44,542 nt of DNA, taken from assembly GCA_934700615.1 (NCBI GenBank), contig CAKUXR010000027.1:1-44542 (forward strand), written 5' to 3'. The notes beneath the pieces were generated by a model. The model was given only the letters and a program-made list of their open reading frames with translations, was not told where the DNA came from and ran no database searches. This document shows, piece after piece, positions 15,957-24,925 of the stretch; position 1 is the stretch's first letter, and each line of letters begins with the position of its first letter. The position numbers and the translations under genes were made by a program. Source of the stretch: an uncultured Bacteroidales bacterium. GTDB lineage: Bacteria > Bacteroidota > Bacteroidia > Bacteroidales > UBA932.

Positions 15957-15990
15957 CGCTCACGCCAGTCGTGGGCGTTCTTTATTTTTC
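15957..15990 (+). terminator. Terminator at the end of the polyene operon
   Basis: CGCTCACG (15957-15964) pairs with CGTGGGCG (15970-15977, one G-U) around a 5-nt loop, followed by a T-rich run. It overlaps the stop codon of the convergent AraC gene. Confidence 0.75.
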
Positions 15991-16950
15991 TTTCAATGCT
16001 TCTTCTCCGAACAGCTGGTACTGTCTCGGGGAACAGCCTGTCGCGCCCTTGAAATACTTGCAGAAGAATGACGAGTTCGGGAAATTGAGCTTGTCACTTA
16101 CCTGCTGTACGGACAAAGTCTTGGAAATCAGCAGGACCTTGGCCTCGAGAATGACATTGTCACGGATGATGTCACCTGGCTTCTTGCCCATGATTTCAGA
16201 AATGATGCGGGCGAAGTATTTCGGTGAGAGACAGCACTTTTCGGCATAGAAAGAGACGCTTCTCTCAGTGCTGCAGTTTTCATGGACATCATTGAGGAAC
16301 TTCAATGCCAGTTCTTTTTTGCGGGGAAGTGATGTCGTGTCCGTGTCCATCTCTTCCTCCCGCACTTCGGAATTTGCCATGAAAGAGGAGAACAGGCCGA
16401 TGATGGAATGGAGATAACCGACCATCAGAATGAGCTTGAATTCATCTGACGTAAATGAATAGAGCTTGCGGAAACTGTGATAACTGTCCACGCATGTGCT
16501 TATAATCTCTTCCGGGATATGAAGAACTACAGGCGCACCCTTGCTTGCCATCCACTTCTTCATGCCCTCGGAATTCTTGACCGGAATCCTTGCCATGAAT
16601 TCGTGCGAAATGGCGGTAATTATCATTCTGCAGTCATGTGACATGTCTATCTTTTCGGCGATGAACCCAGGAAGACCTATCATGCAGTCGTTGCTCTCCA
16701 TGTGGTATTTCTTCTGGTTCAATGTCATGTCGATCGACCCTTCGACGCAGATGAGCTGAATCGCTACCAATATCTTCTGCGGCAGCGGCCTGTCGATAGG
16801 AGCACCGATGTTCCTGTCGTCAGGACTCTTGTCCAGATTGTCGTCAATGATCGCCACCTTGTCGACAAGGATTGCATGATCAGACATTTTCATCATCCCG
16901 AATTTGATCTGCGGCAATGAATCCGTATTGTATAATAGCGTGTTTTCCAT
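15982..16950 (-). CDS. AraC-family transcriptional regulator
   Basis: A 322-residue protein. The N-terminal ~200 residues form a cupin-like sensing domain of no clear ligand (SIDMTLNQKKYHMESNDCMIGLP). The C-terminal ~100 residues are the double helix-turn-helix of AraC/XylS regulators, with FYAEKCCLSPKYFARIISE as the first HTH and QVSDKLNFPNSSFFCKYFKGATGCSPRQYQ as the second HTH with the family signature. It is divergent from the dap operon and convergent with the polyene operon. Either could be a target; sequence does not decide. Confidence 0.92.
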   Translation of the reverse strand: MENTLLYNTDSLPQIKFGMMKMSDHAILVDKVAIIDDNLDKSPDDRNIGAPIDRPLPQKILVAIQLICVEGSIDMTLNQKKYHMESNDCMIGLPGFIAEKIDMSHDCRMIITAISHEFMARIPVKNSEGMKKWMASKGAPVVLHIPEEIISTCVDSYHSFRKLYSFTSDEFKLILMVGYLHSIIGLFSSFMANSEVREEEMDTDTTSLPRKKELALKFLNDVHENCSTERSVSFYAEKCCLSPKYFARIISEIMGKKPGDIIRDNVILEAKVLLISKTLSVQQVSDKLNFPNSSFFCKYFKGATGCSPRQYQLFGEEALKEK

Positions 16951-17012
16951 CTTGCTTTGGGTCTGTGAATCTTCAAAGATAGTTTTTTATTCTTAATTCA
17001 TCGCTATTTTAC

Positions 17013-17020
17013 TAAATTTG
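17013..17020 (+). promoter_or_regulatory. -7 box (TAAATTTG) for the dap/lysine operon
   Basis: TAAATTTG matches TAnnTTTG exactly and lies 70 nt before the dapE-like ATG. A -33 box is not clear (a T run at 16983-16988 is near the right place). Confidence 0.4.
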
Positions 17021-17090
17021 TAGAATATGGAAAGCTTTTTCCCGGGCAGTGCCGGGGGAAACACGGACCCTTATATAAAACACGATACAA

Positions 17091-18203
17091 ATGCAATTGG
17101 ACATATTCAAAAAGATTTTGGAGATCGATTCGACCAGCGGAAAGGAACGTGCTCTCTCAGAATTTCTGAAGGGGTATTTTCCGGACCTGAACGGGGAGTG
17201 CGTATGCAGAAGTTTTGAAGTGGGAGATGGAACCGAAAACCTTCTGTTCAGATGGAAATGCGGTGACAGTCAGCAGGATAGCGGACGTTTGCCGAAAGTG
17301 GTGCTCTGCTCCCACCTCGATACCGTACCTCCTTACATTGAACCGGATGTGAAGGAAATCAGAGGCGGAGAGGCTCTGCCTGACGGCAATGTCAGCCTGA
17401 ACTTTCAGGACACATTGATAACCGGAAGGGGAAGTTGCGATGCCAAAGGGCAGTTTTTCGCCATGTGGACTGCCTGTGAGGAACTTGCCAAGGAACTGAA
17501 GGATGTGAGGACGGCTTCCGGATACCATGATTTCGGACTGCTGCTGCTTTCCGGAGAGGAGACCGGCTCATTCGGGGCCAAGGCCTTTACCCGAGATTGC
17601 CCCGGTGCCGAATGGATAATTGTCGGTGAGCCTACGGACAACTGCATGGTGACAGCCTCCAAAGGTACCCAGTCTTTCCAGGTTACGATAAAAGGAAAGG
17701 CCTGTCATTCAGGATATCCTGAGCTTGGATATAGCGCGGTGGACACATTCGTGGAAATCATGAATATGCTCGGAAACATTGACTTTCCTGAAGACCCGCA
17801 GCTCGGGGAGACCACGTGGAATGTCGGCAAACTTGTTTCGGACAATCCGCAGAATATCCTTTCTCCGCTGCTTACGTTCCGGATTTATTTCAGGACGACG
17901 TTCGCTTCACATGAGAAGGTGCAGCAGCTGATGACGAGGATAGGAGAACGTGAAGATGTGAAGGTGGAGGCATTCGGTGGAGACACTCCGATGTCCTATG
18001 ACACGTTCGATGGCATTGACACGAAGACTGTCGCCTTCGGGAGCGATACGCCGAGACTGACCAAGTTTATGCACAAGTCACTCTGCGGCCCGGGCTCCAT
18101 TTCGGTGGCACATACCCCTCGGGAGTATGTGCTGCTGAGCGACCTGGAGAAAGCTTGCGGACAGTATAAGAGTATGGTGCTCAGTATTTTGAATTATAAA
18201 TAA
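17091..18203 (+). CDS. dapE: M20 metallopeptidase, probable succinyl-diaminopimelate desuccinylase
   Basis: A 370-residue M20 (ArgE/DapE/ACY1) enzyme. The di-metal ligands and catalytic residues are visible: H75 and D77 in CSHLDTVPP, D117 in GRGSCDAKG, E156-E157 in SGEETGS, E180 in VGEPTD, plus a late His in SVAHTPREY. H206 in the dimerisation lid (CHSGYP) is also present. The family does not separate ArgE from DapE by motif. The same operon carries dapD, whose succinylated product this enzyme would process, so DapE is the better call. It is first in the operon, 9 nt before the hexosaminidase gene. Confidence 0.75.
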   Translation: MQLDIFKKILEIDSTSGKERALSEFLKGYFPDLNGECVCRSFEVGDGTENLLFRWKCGDSQQDSGRLPKVVLCSHLDTVPPYIEPDVKEIRGGEALPDGNVSLNFQDTLITGRGSCDAKGQFFAMWTACEELAKELKDVRTASGYHDFGLLLLSGEETGSFGAKAFTRDCPGAEWIIVGEPTDNCMVTASKGTQSFQVTIKGKACHSGYPELGYSAVDTFVEIMNMLGNIDFPEDPQLGETTWNVGKLVSDNPQNILSPLLTFRIYFRTTFASHEKVQQLMTRIGEREDVKVEAFGGDTPMSYDTFDGIDTKTVAFGSDTPRLTKFMHKSLCGPGSISVAHTPREYVLLSDLEKACGQYKSMVLSILNYK

Positions 18204-18212
18204 CACATAATA

Positions 18213-20243
18213 ATGACAGCATTGATTTCACTACTCGCGGCTATTATGCTTGCCGTATCACCGGATGTCATCATCCCGGCACCGGTAAAGACTACTTGCG
18301 TTTCCGGAAGCTATAATATGCCGGAGCATCCGACTTACACTGTTGCCGGCACTTCGGAAGGCCTGGCGTCGCTCGAAAGTTATCTGGACAATCTCGGAAT
18401 GACGAAATCGGCCAAGGCTGATGTGAGGATTCAGATCAATGACAGGAAATTTGCCAAGTTGCTTTCCCCTGAGATGACAAGTTTCGGCAGGGACGGAGCA
18501 TATTCATTGACAATATCGGAGAAAGGCATTGACATAAAGGCACTTGCGCCGGAGGGCGCTTTTTATGCGCTGCAGAGTCTGAGGCAGATGACAGCTGAGG
18601 GAACTGAACTTTCATGCTGCAATATTCTGGACTGGCCACGTCTGAGATACCGTGGAATGATGCTCGACATATCCAGAAATTTCAGGGACAAGGACTTTAT
18701 AATTAAGCAGTTGGATGCGATGGCCATGCTCAAGCTGAACAAACTGCATCTGCATCTTACTGATGATGCCGGCTGGAGAATCCAGATAGATTCGCATCCG
18801 GAACTTACTCAGAAGGCTGCGTGGCGTGTCGGTCGTACTTGGAAGCAATGGAGGGATTTCGGACGTCATTATGCTGAAGAGGGCAGCCCTCTTGCCGAGG
18901 GTGGCTATCTTACAAAGGATGATGTGCGCGAAATCGTGGCGTATGCTGCTGAGCGTCACATTGATGTGATTCCTGAGTTCGAAATTCCGGGACACAGCAA
19001 GGAAGTGGTGACGGCCTGTCCGGAACTGGCTTGCATTGACGCTGACGGAAAGCCTGTAATCAGTTCTGACATGTGTCCGGCAAGTCCGGCATTGTTCGGC
19101 TTCATCGAGGATGTCATCAGCGAACTGGTGGAAATGTTCCCTTCGGAGTTCATCCATATCGGCGGTGACGAGGCTTCCCGCCAGTCGTGGAAAGACTGTC
19201 CGAGATGCAAGGCTCTGATGGCAGAGAACGGCATTACTGAACTTCCGGGACTGCAGAGCTGGCTGACCGGAAAACTTGAGAAAATCGTCGAGTCCCACGG
19301 CCGCAGACTGCTCGGATGGGATGAGATTATGGAAGGCGGACTCAGCGACAATGCCGTGGTCATGTCCTGGCGCGGAATGGAAAACGGTCTGTCTGCAATC
19401 GAGGCTGGTCATGATGTCATCATGTCTCCTAACGCGTTCTACTATTTCGATTATACGCAGGATGCTCCTATTTATGAGCCTGAGGCCATCGGCGGTTATA
19501 TTCCGCTTGAGCTCGCATACTCTTATGCCGCTGACGTTGCCAGCCCGCATCTGCTTGGTGTCCAGGGTAATGTGTGGACTGAGTTCATCCCTGAGGCCGA
19601 CCATCTGGAGTACATGATTTATCCGCGCATGTTCGCTGTGGCTGAGACCGGATGGAGTCCTGTGGAGAAGAAGGACTATGCCGGTTTCAGGGAAAGAGCG
19701 GTGAAACTTTGCAAGGTATTCAAGGACAGGGGCTACAATACTTTCCATCTGGACACCGAGTTCGGGACCCGTCCTGAGGCTGTTACCGGGGTGAAGCATC
19801 TTGCAATAGGCAAGCAGGTGAAGGTTCTTACTCCTTATTCTGACAATTACAGCGCGGCCGGAGATGTTTCCATCAATGACGGTATCTGCGGCAGCTGGTC
19901 GTATAGCGACAAGAAATGGCTGGGCTTCCTCAGCGATGTCGATGTCATCATTGACCTCGAAAAATCTGAGCCTTTGCATTATGTCGGCGCCTCATTCATG
20001 GGCCAGAGGAACAACCATGTCGGTATTCCTGAGCGCGTTGAGGTCTATGTCTCAGATGACGGTGAGAATTTCACCAAGGCAGGCGTGGCTTACAGCGAGT
20101 TGCCGGCCGACACTTCGGAAATGTGCTATGTGCCGATGGGCTGTTTCCTGGATGTCCGGGCACGTTATGTGAGATTCAAGGCATTCCGCAGGGATTTGCC
20201 TCTTCATGCATGGATTTTCACCGATGAGATTGTGGTGAAATAA
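18213..20243 (+). CDS. GH20 beta-N-acetylhexosaminidase
   Basis: A 676-residue exported glycosidase with a short N-terminal signal sequence. It has a GH20b-like N-terminal domain (to ~135) and a catalytic TIM barrel starting at LRYRGMMLDISRNF. KLNKLHLHLTDDAGWRI, PEFEIPGHS and the catalytic pair D319-E320 in FIHIGGDEASRQSW are all present. A C-terminal beta-sandwich of F5/8 (discoidin)-like character follows (~540-676, e.g. GASFMGQRNNHVGIPERVEVYVSDDG). It removes terminal GlcNAc/GalNAc from glycans. It sits between dapE and lysC with 9- and 21-nt gaps, so it is co-transcribed with lysine biosynthesis, an unusual partner. A long antisense frame (18612-19979) is a shadow. Confidence 0.93.
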   Translation: MTALISLLAAIMLAVSPDVIIPAPVKTTCVSGSYNMPEHPTYTVAGTSEGLASLESYLDNLGMTKSAKADVRIQINDRKFAKLLSPEMTSFGRDGAYSLTISEKGIDIKALAPEGAFYALQSLRQMTAEGTELSCCNILDWPRLRYRGMMLDISRNFRDKDFIIKQLDAMAMLKLNKLHLHLTDDAGWRIQIDSHPELTQKAAWRVGRTWKQWRDFGRHYAEEGSPLAEGGYLTKDDVREIVAYAAERHIDVIPEFEIPGHSKEVVTACPELACIDADGKPVISSDMCPASPALFGFIEDVISELVEMFPSEFIHIGGDEASRQSWKDCPRCKALMAENGITELPGLQSWLTGKLEKIVESHGRRLLGWDEIMEGGLSDNAVVMSWRGMENGLSAIEAGHDVIMSPNAFYYFDYTQDAPIYEPEAIGGYIPLELAYSYAADVASPHLLGVQGNVWTEFIPEADHLEYMIYPRMFAVAETGWSPVEKKDYAGFRERAVKLCKVFKDRGYNTFHLDTEFGTRPEAVTGVKHLAIGKQVKVLTPYSDNYSAAGDVSINDGICGSWSYSDKKWLGFLSDVDVIIDLEKSEPLHYVGASFMGQRNNHVGIPERVEVYVSDDGENFTKAGVAYSELPADTSEMCYVPMGCFLDVRARYVRFKAFRRDLPLHAWIFTDEIVVK

Positions 20244-20264
20244 TCCAGATATTTTTACAGGGAT

Positions 20265-21629
20265 ATGATTATAATGAAATTCGGAGGAACCTCCGTCCGT
20301 AACAAGGAGGCCATAGAGAGAGTCATCTCTATCGTAAGCAACAGGATGTCCGAAAATCCGCTCGTGGTGGTGTCGGCACTGTCCAAGGTGACAAGGTTGC
20401 TTTGTGAAATCTGTAAAGAGGCTGAGGCACAGCATGTTGACAAGGTCAATGAACTGCTTGCCGACTTGAGGGAGAGACACGTTTCCCTTGCGGAGTCGCT
20501 TCTTTCGGGAGGTGACGGCTCCAGATTGGAGAAATGCGTAGCCGAAATGGAGTCCGTCCTGGATTCCCTGTCAGAGTTCGCGCACGGCGTCTGCTGCATA
20601 GGCGAGCTCTCGCCGAGGAGTTACGCGAGAATCGTATCGACGGGAGAAATACTTTCGTCAATGATAATCGCCGCGGCCATGAATGAGTCCGGTCTGGCGA
20701 CCCGCTGGCTTGACGCCAGGAAAATGATATTGACAGACTGCAACTACATCTCCGCGTCTCCAGAGCTGGCGACTACCGAGGCCAATGTCAAAAGACTTGT
20801 TTCAGAGGCTTCGAAGGGCGTCTCAGTGATTATCACCCAGGGCTTTATCGCTTCTGCGTCAGACGGCGCCACTTCCGTTCTCGGCTTTGAAGGCTCGGAT
20901 TACTCGGCAGCCATATTCGGTATGGCGCTGGATGCCTCCCGTGTCGAAATCTGGACTGACGTGGACGGAATCCGCAGTGCGGACCCGAGGATTGTCAATG
21001 ATACCGTCTGCATACGGAATGTTTCCTATGACGAGGCCTCCGAGATGGCCTTCCTCGGTGCGAGGGTGCTTCATCCACTAACCATCGAGCCGGCCAGGAA
21101 AAAGAACATCCCTGTCTGTGTCCTCAATTCCCAGAATCCTTCATGCAAGGGGTCGAAGGTTTCCGTGGAAAAGAACTGCGAATCCGCCAAGACGATAACA
21201 TTGAAAGATGACATTGATTTTCTTGATATCATATCGGACAAAATTGTCGGCGTCACTGCGATGATGGCTGCGGTCTTCTCTGCGGCCGAGGAGGCAGGTG
21301 TGAAGACAATCCTCTCAAGTGTCTCAGAATCAAGGGTACGCGTCACTATGGAGACGGGACAGCCGGGATTCGGGCAGATGGTGGCTGAGCTGAGAAAAAG
21401 ATTTACGGTGATGATTTGCCGGGACAAGGCCCAGTTCTCCATTGTCGGCGAAGAGTTCCTTCACAGCTGCCCTGGTCTGGCATCCCGGATAGAAAAGGTG
21501 TTGCCTGGGAGTGTGTATCTGGTCTGCATGAGTCCGGTTCAGATGAGTCTGAGCTATGTCATTGACAAGGAATATGCTGTTGACGTCGTGAATCATATTC
21601 ATGAACTCATGTTCCCGAAGGAATCTTAG
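20265..21629 (+). CDS. lysC: Aspartate kinase (monofunctional)
   Basis: A 454-residue aspartokinase that makes aspartyl phosphate, the first step toward lysine, threonine and methionine. It shows MKFGGTSV at the N-terminus, VVVSAL, then VEIWTDVDGIRSADPRIV (the ATP/aspartate-binding signature) and ACT-type regulatory repeats in the last ~160 residues. No homoserine dehydrogenase domain is fused. The start is ATG 20265 or the in-frame ATG three codons later. Clustering with dap genes suggests it is the lysine-dedicated isozyme. Confidence 0.93.
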   Translation: MIIMKFGGTSVRNKEAIERVISIVSNRMSENPLVVVSALSKVTRLLCEICKEAEAQHVDKVNELLADLRERHVSLAESLLSGGDGSRLEKCVAEMESVLDSLSEFAHGVCCIGELSPRSYARIVSTGEILSSMIIAAAMNESGLATRWLDARKMILTDCNYISASPELATTEANVKRLVSEASKGVSVIITQGFIASASDGATSVLGFEGSDYSAAIFGMALDASRVEIWTDVDGIRSADPRIVNDTVCIRNVSYDEASEMAFLGARVLHPLTIEPARKKNIPVCVLNSQNPSCKGSKVSVEKNCESAKTITLKDDIDFLDIISDKIVGVTAMMAAVFSAAEEAGVKTILSSVSESRVRVTMETGQPGFGQMVAELRKRFTVMICRDKAQFSIVGEEFLHSCPGLASRIEKVLPGSVYLVCMSPVQMSLSYVIDKEYAVDVVNHIHELMFPKES

Positions 21630-21663
21630 ACATTCAGGTTTGACTTGATTAGAAATCGAAGAT

Positions 21664-22371
21664 ATGAAAGTTTATATAAGCGGCTATGGCCGCATGGGAA
21701 AGATGGTGGAGGGCGTTCTTGCCTCCAGAAATATAGAATGTGCCGGGAAATCTGAAGATATCCAATCGGCTGACACCGCGGTCACCAAGGACTGCATCTG
21801 CATTGACTTTACCGTTCCTGATGCCTTCAGGGCGAACTATAAGTTCATTGCGGAGAATTTCAGGGCTGCGGTAGTCGGTACTACTGGATGGTATGATATT
21901 GCAGATGAGGTGTTTGACTACTTTCAGAAATGCGGGACGACATTGATTTGGGCCTCCAATTTCTCTATCGGGGTCAATGTCTTTACGGCGGCTGTGGATA
22001 TCGCTTCCAGGCTGCTCGGAAAGGCCGGCGGATATGCTCCGTATATCGTGGAGAAGCATCATTGCCACAAGTTGGACGCACCTAGCGGAACTGCCAAGAC
22101 ATTGGCGGCCTGCATTGACAGGAACATGTCGTCGAAGACGGATATCGCGTCCGTAAGGGTAGGGGAACTGGCAGGAATCCATACTGTCGGTTTCGAGGGC
22201 TCTTGTGACAGGATTACTCTCGAACATGAGGCTTTCTCCAGACAGGGCTTTGCCGAGGGTGCCGTGATGGCGGCTGAAATGGCTGACGGCATCGTCGCAT
22301 CAGGAAAGCGTGGTGAGGTCCATGAGTTCAGGGAACTGTTCATAGGAAATCCCGAGGCGGACAACAGATAA
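21664..22371 (+). CDS. dapB: 4-hydroxy-tetrahydrodipicolinate reductase
   Basis: A 235-residue enzyme, a little shorter than the E. coli protein but usual for Bacteroidota. It has the nucleotide-binding GYGRMGKM (residues 7-14), VVGTTGW, NFSIGVN and the catalytic EKHHCHKLDAPSGTA motif with H132/H133 and K136. It reduces the DapA product with NAD(P)H. It is the fourth gene of the dap operon and immediately precedes dapA. Confidence 0.96.
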   Translation: MKVYISGYGRMGKMVEGVLASRNIECAGKSEDIQSADTAVTKDCICIDFTVPDAFRANYKFIAENFRAAVVGTTGWYDIADEVFDYFQKCGTTLIWASNFSIGVNVFTAAVDIASRLLGKAGGYAPYIVEKHHCHKLDAPSGTAKTLAACIDRNMSSKTDIASVRVGELAGIHTVGFEGSCDRITLEHEAFSRQGFAEGAVMAAEMADGIVASGKRGEVHEFRELFIGNPEADNR

Positions 22372-22422
22372 TTCAGTATAAATTCCCATGGCGTCATCGT
22401 CTTGGGATAAAAAGTTAAAAAT

Positions 22423-23289
22423 ATGAAATTCAAGGGTTTAGGAACGGCATTGGTTACTCCGTTCAGAAATGTGGAAATTGATTGGGAGTCATACAGGCTT
22501 CTGGTGAAGAGACAGGTTGAGGCGGGAGTTGATTTTCTGGTACCGCTCGGCTCTACCGCTGAGACTCCATGTCTTACAGATGAAGACAAGGTGGAAATTC
22601 TGCGTGTCACCAAGGAGGAAGCATGCGGACTGCCTATTGTCGCCGGTGTGGGAAGCAATTCATTCACGGGGACTGTACGCAATATGAGGCTTCTGGACCC
22701 TTATGGGGCGGATGCCTATCTGGTAGTTGTGCCTTTTTACAACAAGCCTACGCAGGAGGGCCTTTACAGATATTTCAAGGCCGTTGCGGAAGAGACTGAC
22801 CGTCAGGTGATTCTGTATAATGTCCCTGGACGCACCGGAACCAACATGAAGGCTGAGACCTGTCTCCGTCTTGCTGAGATTCCTAATGTGGTGGCTGTCA
22901 AGGAGGCGTCGGGTGACGTTGCCCAGATTATTGACATCAGGCGTCAGGCTCCGGAGAATTTTTCAGTGCTGAGCGGAAATGACGACCAGACTCTCCCATT
23001 GATGGCGAGCGGTGCTGACGGAGTCATCAGCGTCGCATCAAATGTCGCTCCCAAGATGATGAAGGCATTGACCGAGGCTGTGATGGCTTCTGACCTTAAG
23101 ACTGCCATTGACCTGAACAATCGTCTCATGCCTCTTTACAATGCATGTTTCGTGGAGAGCAATCCGATTCCTGTGAAGGCCGCATTGTCGATTCTCGGCT
23201 ATTGCAGGGCGGAGATGCGCCTGCCTTTGACCGAGGCTGTGGATTCTACCAAGGAACTTATGGCCAAGGTGCTCCCTGGCCTCGAATAA
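22423..23289 (+). CDS. dapA: 4-hydroxy-tetrahydrodipicolinate synthase
   Basis: A 288-residue TIM-barrel aldolase that condenses pyruvate with aspartate semialdehyde. It has Schiff-base K160 in VAVKEASGD, Y132 in LYNVPGRTG, and S44-T45 in PLGSTAE, where many homologues have TT. Length and motifs are standard. It precedes dapD by 11 nt. Confidence 0.96.
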   Translation: MKFKGLGTALVTPFRNVEIDWESYRLLVKRQVEAGVDFLVPLGSTAETPCLTDEDKVEILRVTKEEACGLPIVAGVGSNSFTGTVRNMRLLDPYGADAYLVVVPFYNKPTQEGLYRYFKAVAEETDRQVILYNVPGRTGTNMKAETCLRLAEIPNVVAVKEASGDVAQIIDIRRQAPENFSVLSGNDDQTLPLMASGADGVISVASNVAPKMMKALTEAVMASDLKTAIDLNNRLMPLYNACFVESNPIPVKAALSILGYCRAEMRLPLTEAVDSTKELMAKVLPGLE

Positions 23290-23300
23290 TTGATGGTATC

Positions 23301-24068
23301 ATGGATAAAGAACGTTTCTTCGAAATATGCAGTGACCTGGAGGCTGGCAGAATACGTGTCGCCGAAAAGGTTGACGGCCAGTGGCGTGTAAACATGTGGA
23401 TCAAGGAGGCTATCCTGGACGGATTCAGGCTCGGAAAGCTTGAAGACATGTCTGAGGGACAGTTCTCTTTCATTGACAAAGACACTATTCCGGTCCGCAG
23501 ATTTGCGGTGGAGGACAGGGTGCGTATCGTGCCGGGCGGAAGCTCCGTGAGGCGTGGTGCCTATCTTGCGCCTTCGGTCATCGTGATGCCGCCGGCTTAC
23601 GTCAATATCGGTGCGTATGTGGATGAGGGGTCAATGATAGATTCCCATGCTCTTGTGGGTTCCTGTGCGCAGATCGGAAAGAATGTGCACATTGCGGCCG
23701 CCGCACAGATCGGCGGTGTGCTGGAGCCGGTCGGGGCAATGCCTGTCATCATCGAGGACAATGTCTTCGTGGGCGGCAACTGCGGTATCTATGAGGGTGT
23801 TCTCGTGAAAGAGGGCGCCGTGCTTGGCTCGGGCGTGATAATCAACAGGGCCACAGCTGTTTATGATGCCGTGAACGGGGGCTGGATCCGTCCTGATGAG
23901 GATGGCCGTATCGTGGTTCCTGCAGGTGCAGTTGTCGTGGCCGGAAGCCGTCCGGTGACCAAGGGGCCTGGAGCGGAAGCCGGCATCCATGTCTATACTC
24001 CTGTAATTGTCAAATATCGTGACGGCAAGACGGATGCGTCTGTCGAGCTGGAAGATTTGCTCAGATAA
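23301..24068 (+). CDS. dapD: 2,3,4,5-tetrahydropyridine-2,6-dicarboxylate N-succinyltransferase
   Basis: A 255-residue acyltransferase with an N-terminal helical domain and a left-handed beta-helix of hexapeptide repeats (IGAYVDEGSMIDSHALVGSCAQIGKNVHI region, then VFVGGNCGIYEGVLVKEGAVLGSGVII). I set the start at ATG 23301. The open frame continues 52 codons upstream, but that part lies inside dapA and has no family similarity. It uses succinyl-CoA to block the amino group, and DapE later removes the succinyl group. The acyl route is notable because many Bacteroidota use the DapL aminotransferase shortcut. Confidence 0.93.
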   Translation: MDKERFFEICSDLEAGRIRVAEKVDGQWRVNMWIKEAILDGFRLGKLEDMSEGQFSFIDKDTIPVRRFAVEDRVRIVPGGSSVRRGAYLAPSVIVMPPAYVNIGAYVDEGSMIDSHALVGSCAQIGKNVHIAAAAQIGGVLEPVGAMPVIIEDNVFVGGNCGIYEGVLVKEGAVLGSGVIINRATAVYDAVNGGWIRPDEDGRIVVPAGAVVVAGSRPVTKGPGAEAGIHVYTPVIVKYRDGKTDASVELEDLLR

Positions 24069-24070
24069 TT

Positions 24071-24925
24071 ATGACTTTCTACAAGTACCACGGGGCGGGC
24101 AACGACTTCCTTGTCGCTGACGGGAGGTCTTCCCGCATTGACCTTTCCTCTTCCGGGATTGCAGCGCTTTGTGACCGTCATACCGGCTTCGGGGCTGACG
24201 GGGTGATGATTCTGTCGGAGAGCGAGGACCATGATTTCCGTATGGATTATTATAATTCCGACGGTTCGGGGGGAATGATGTGCGGAAACGGCGGGCGGTG
24301 CATTGTCGCGTTTGCAGCAGACCTCGGCTATACCAGTTTTGACTTCGAGGCCCCTGACGGTCCGCATTCCGCTGAACTCCTTTCGGGGGAGGCCAGGCCG
24401 TTCTCGCATGAGGCCCGTATCGTGAGGCTGAAGATGAAGGATGTCAGTTCTGCTGCCGCGTATGAAAACAGGCCTGGCGGAGAGCCGGACTTGTTCCTCG
24501 ATACAGGGACCCGCCATGCGGTCAGGTTTGTCGATAATGTCAATGACATTGATGTTGTAGGTGAGGGACGGGTCCTCCGCTACTCACCGGATTTCGCTCC
24601 TGTCGGCGCGAATGTGAATTTCGTCCAGGTCAATGCCGATGGAAGCATTACCGTGCGTACTTATGAGAAAGGTGTTGAGGATGAGACACTTGCGTGCGGT
24701 ACGGGTATCGTGGCATCTGCCATGGCGACTTGGATTGTGCATAAAAGACATGAACAGGGAAAGATTGTCTCAATCCCTGTTCATGCACGTATCTCTGATT
24801 TGTCCGTTTCTTTCCGTCCTTCTGACGTGGCCTGTGGATCGTCTGCTCCTGCGTCTTTCAGCGCATCGGATGTCTATCTCACCGGTCCAGCCGTCTTTGT
24901 GGGGAAAGTTATTGCGGATTTATAG
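24071..24925 (+). CDS. dapF: Diaminopimelate epimerase
   Basis: A 284-residue two-domain epimerase making meso-DAP. Both catalytic cysteines are in place: C71 in MCGNGGRC and C209 in LACGTGIVASA. The N-terminus YKYHGAGNDF is the family signature. It starts 2 nt after dapD and ends the operon; its last bases overlap the convergent membrane-protein gene by 6 nt. Confidence 0.96.
   Translation: MTFYKYHGAGNDFLVADGRSSRIDLSSSGIAALCDRHTGFGADGVMILSESEDHDFRMDYYNSDGSGGMMCGNGGRCIVAFAADLGYTSFDFEAPDGPHSAELLSGEARPFSHEARIVRLKMKDVSSAAAYENRPGGEPDLFLDTGTRHAVRFVDNVNDIDVVGEGRVLRYSPDFAPVGANVNFVQVNADGSITVRTYEKGVEDETLACGTGIVASAMATWIVHKRHEQGKIVSIPVHARISDLSVSFRPSDVACGSSAPASFSASDVYLTGPAVFVGKVIADL

Noticed and set aside
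18612..19979. 455-codon open frame antisense to the GH20 gene
   Set aside because: It is fully within a clear GH20 coding sequence on the other strand and shows no domain, signal or promoter.
23145..23300. N-terminal extension of dapD
   Set aside because: These 52 codons overlap the end of dapA and do not resemble DapD; ATG 23301 gives the normal length and N-terminus.
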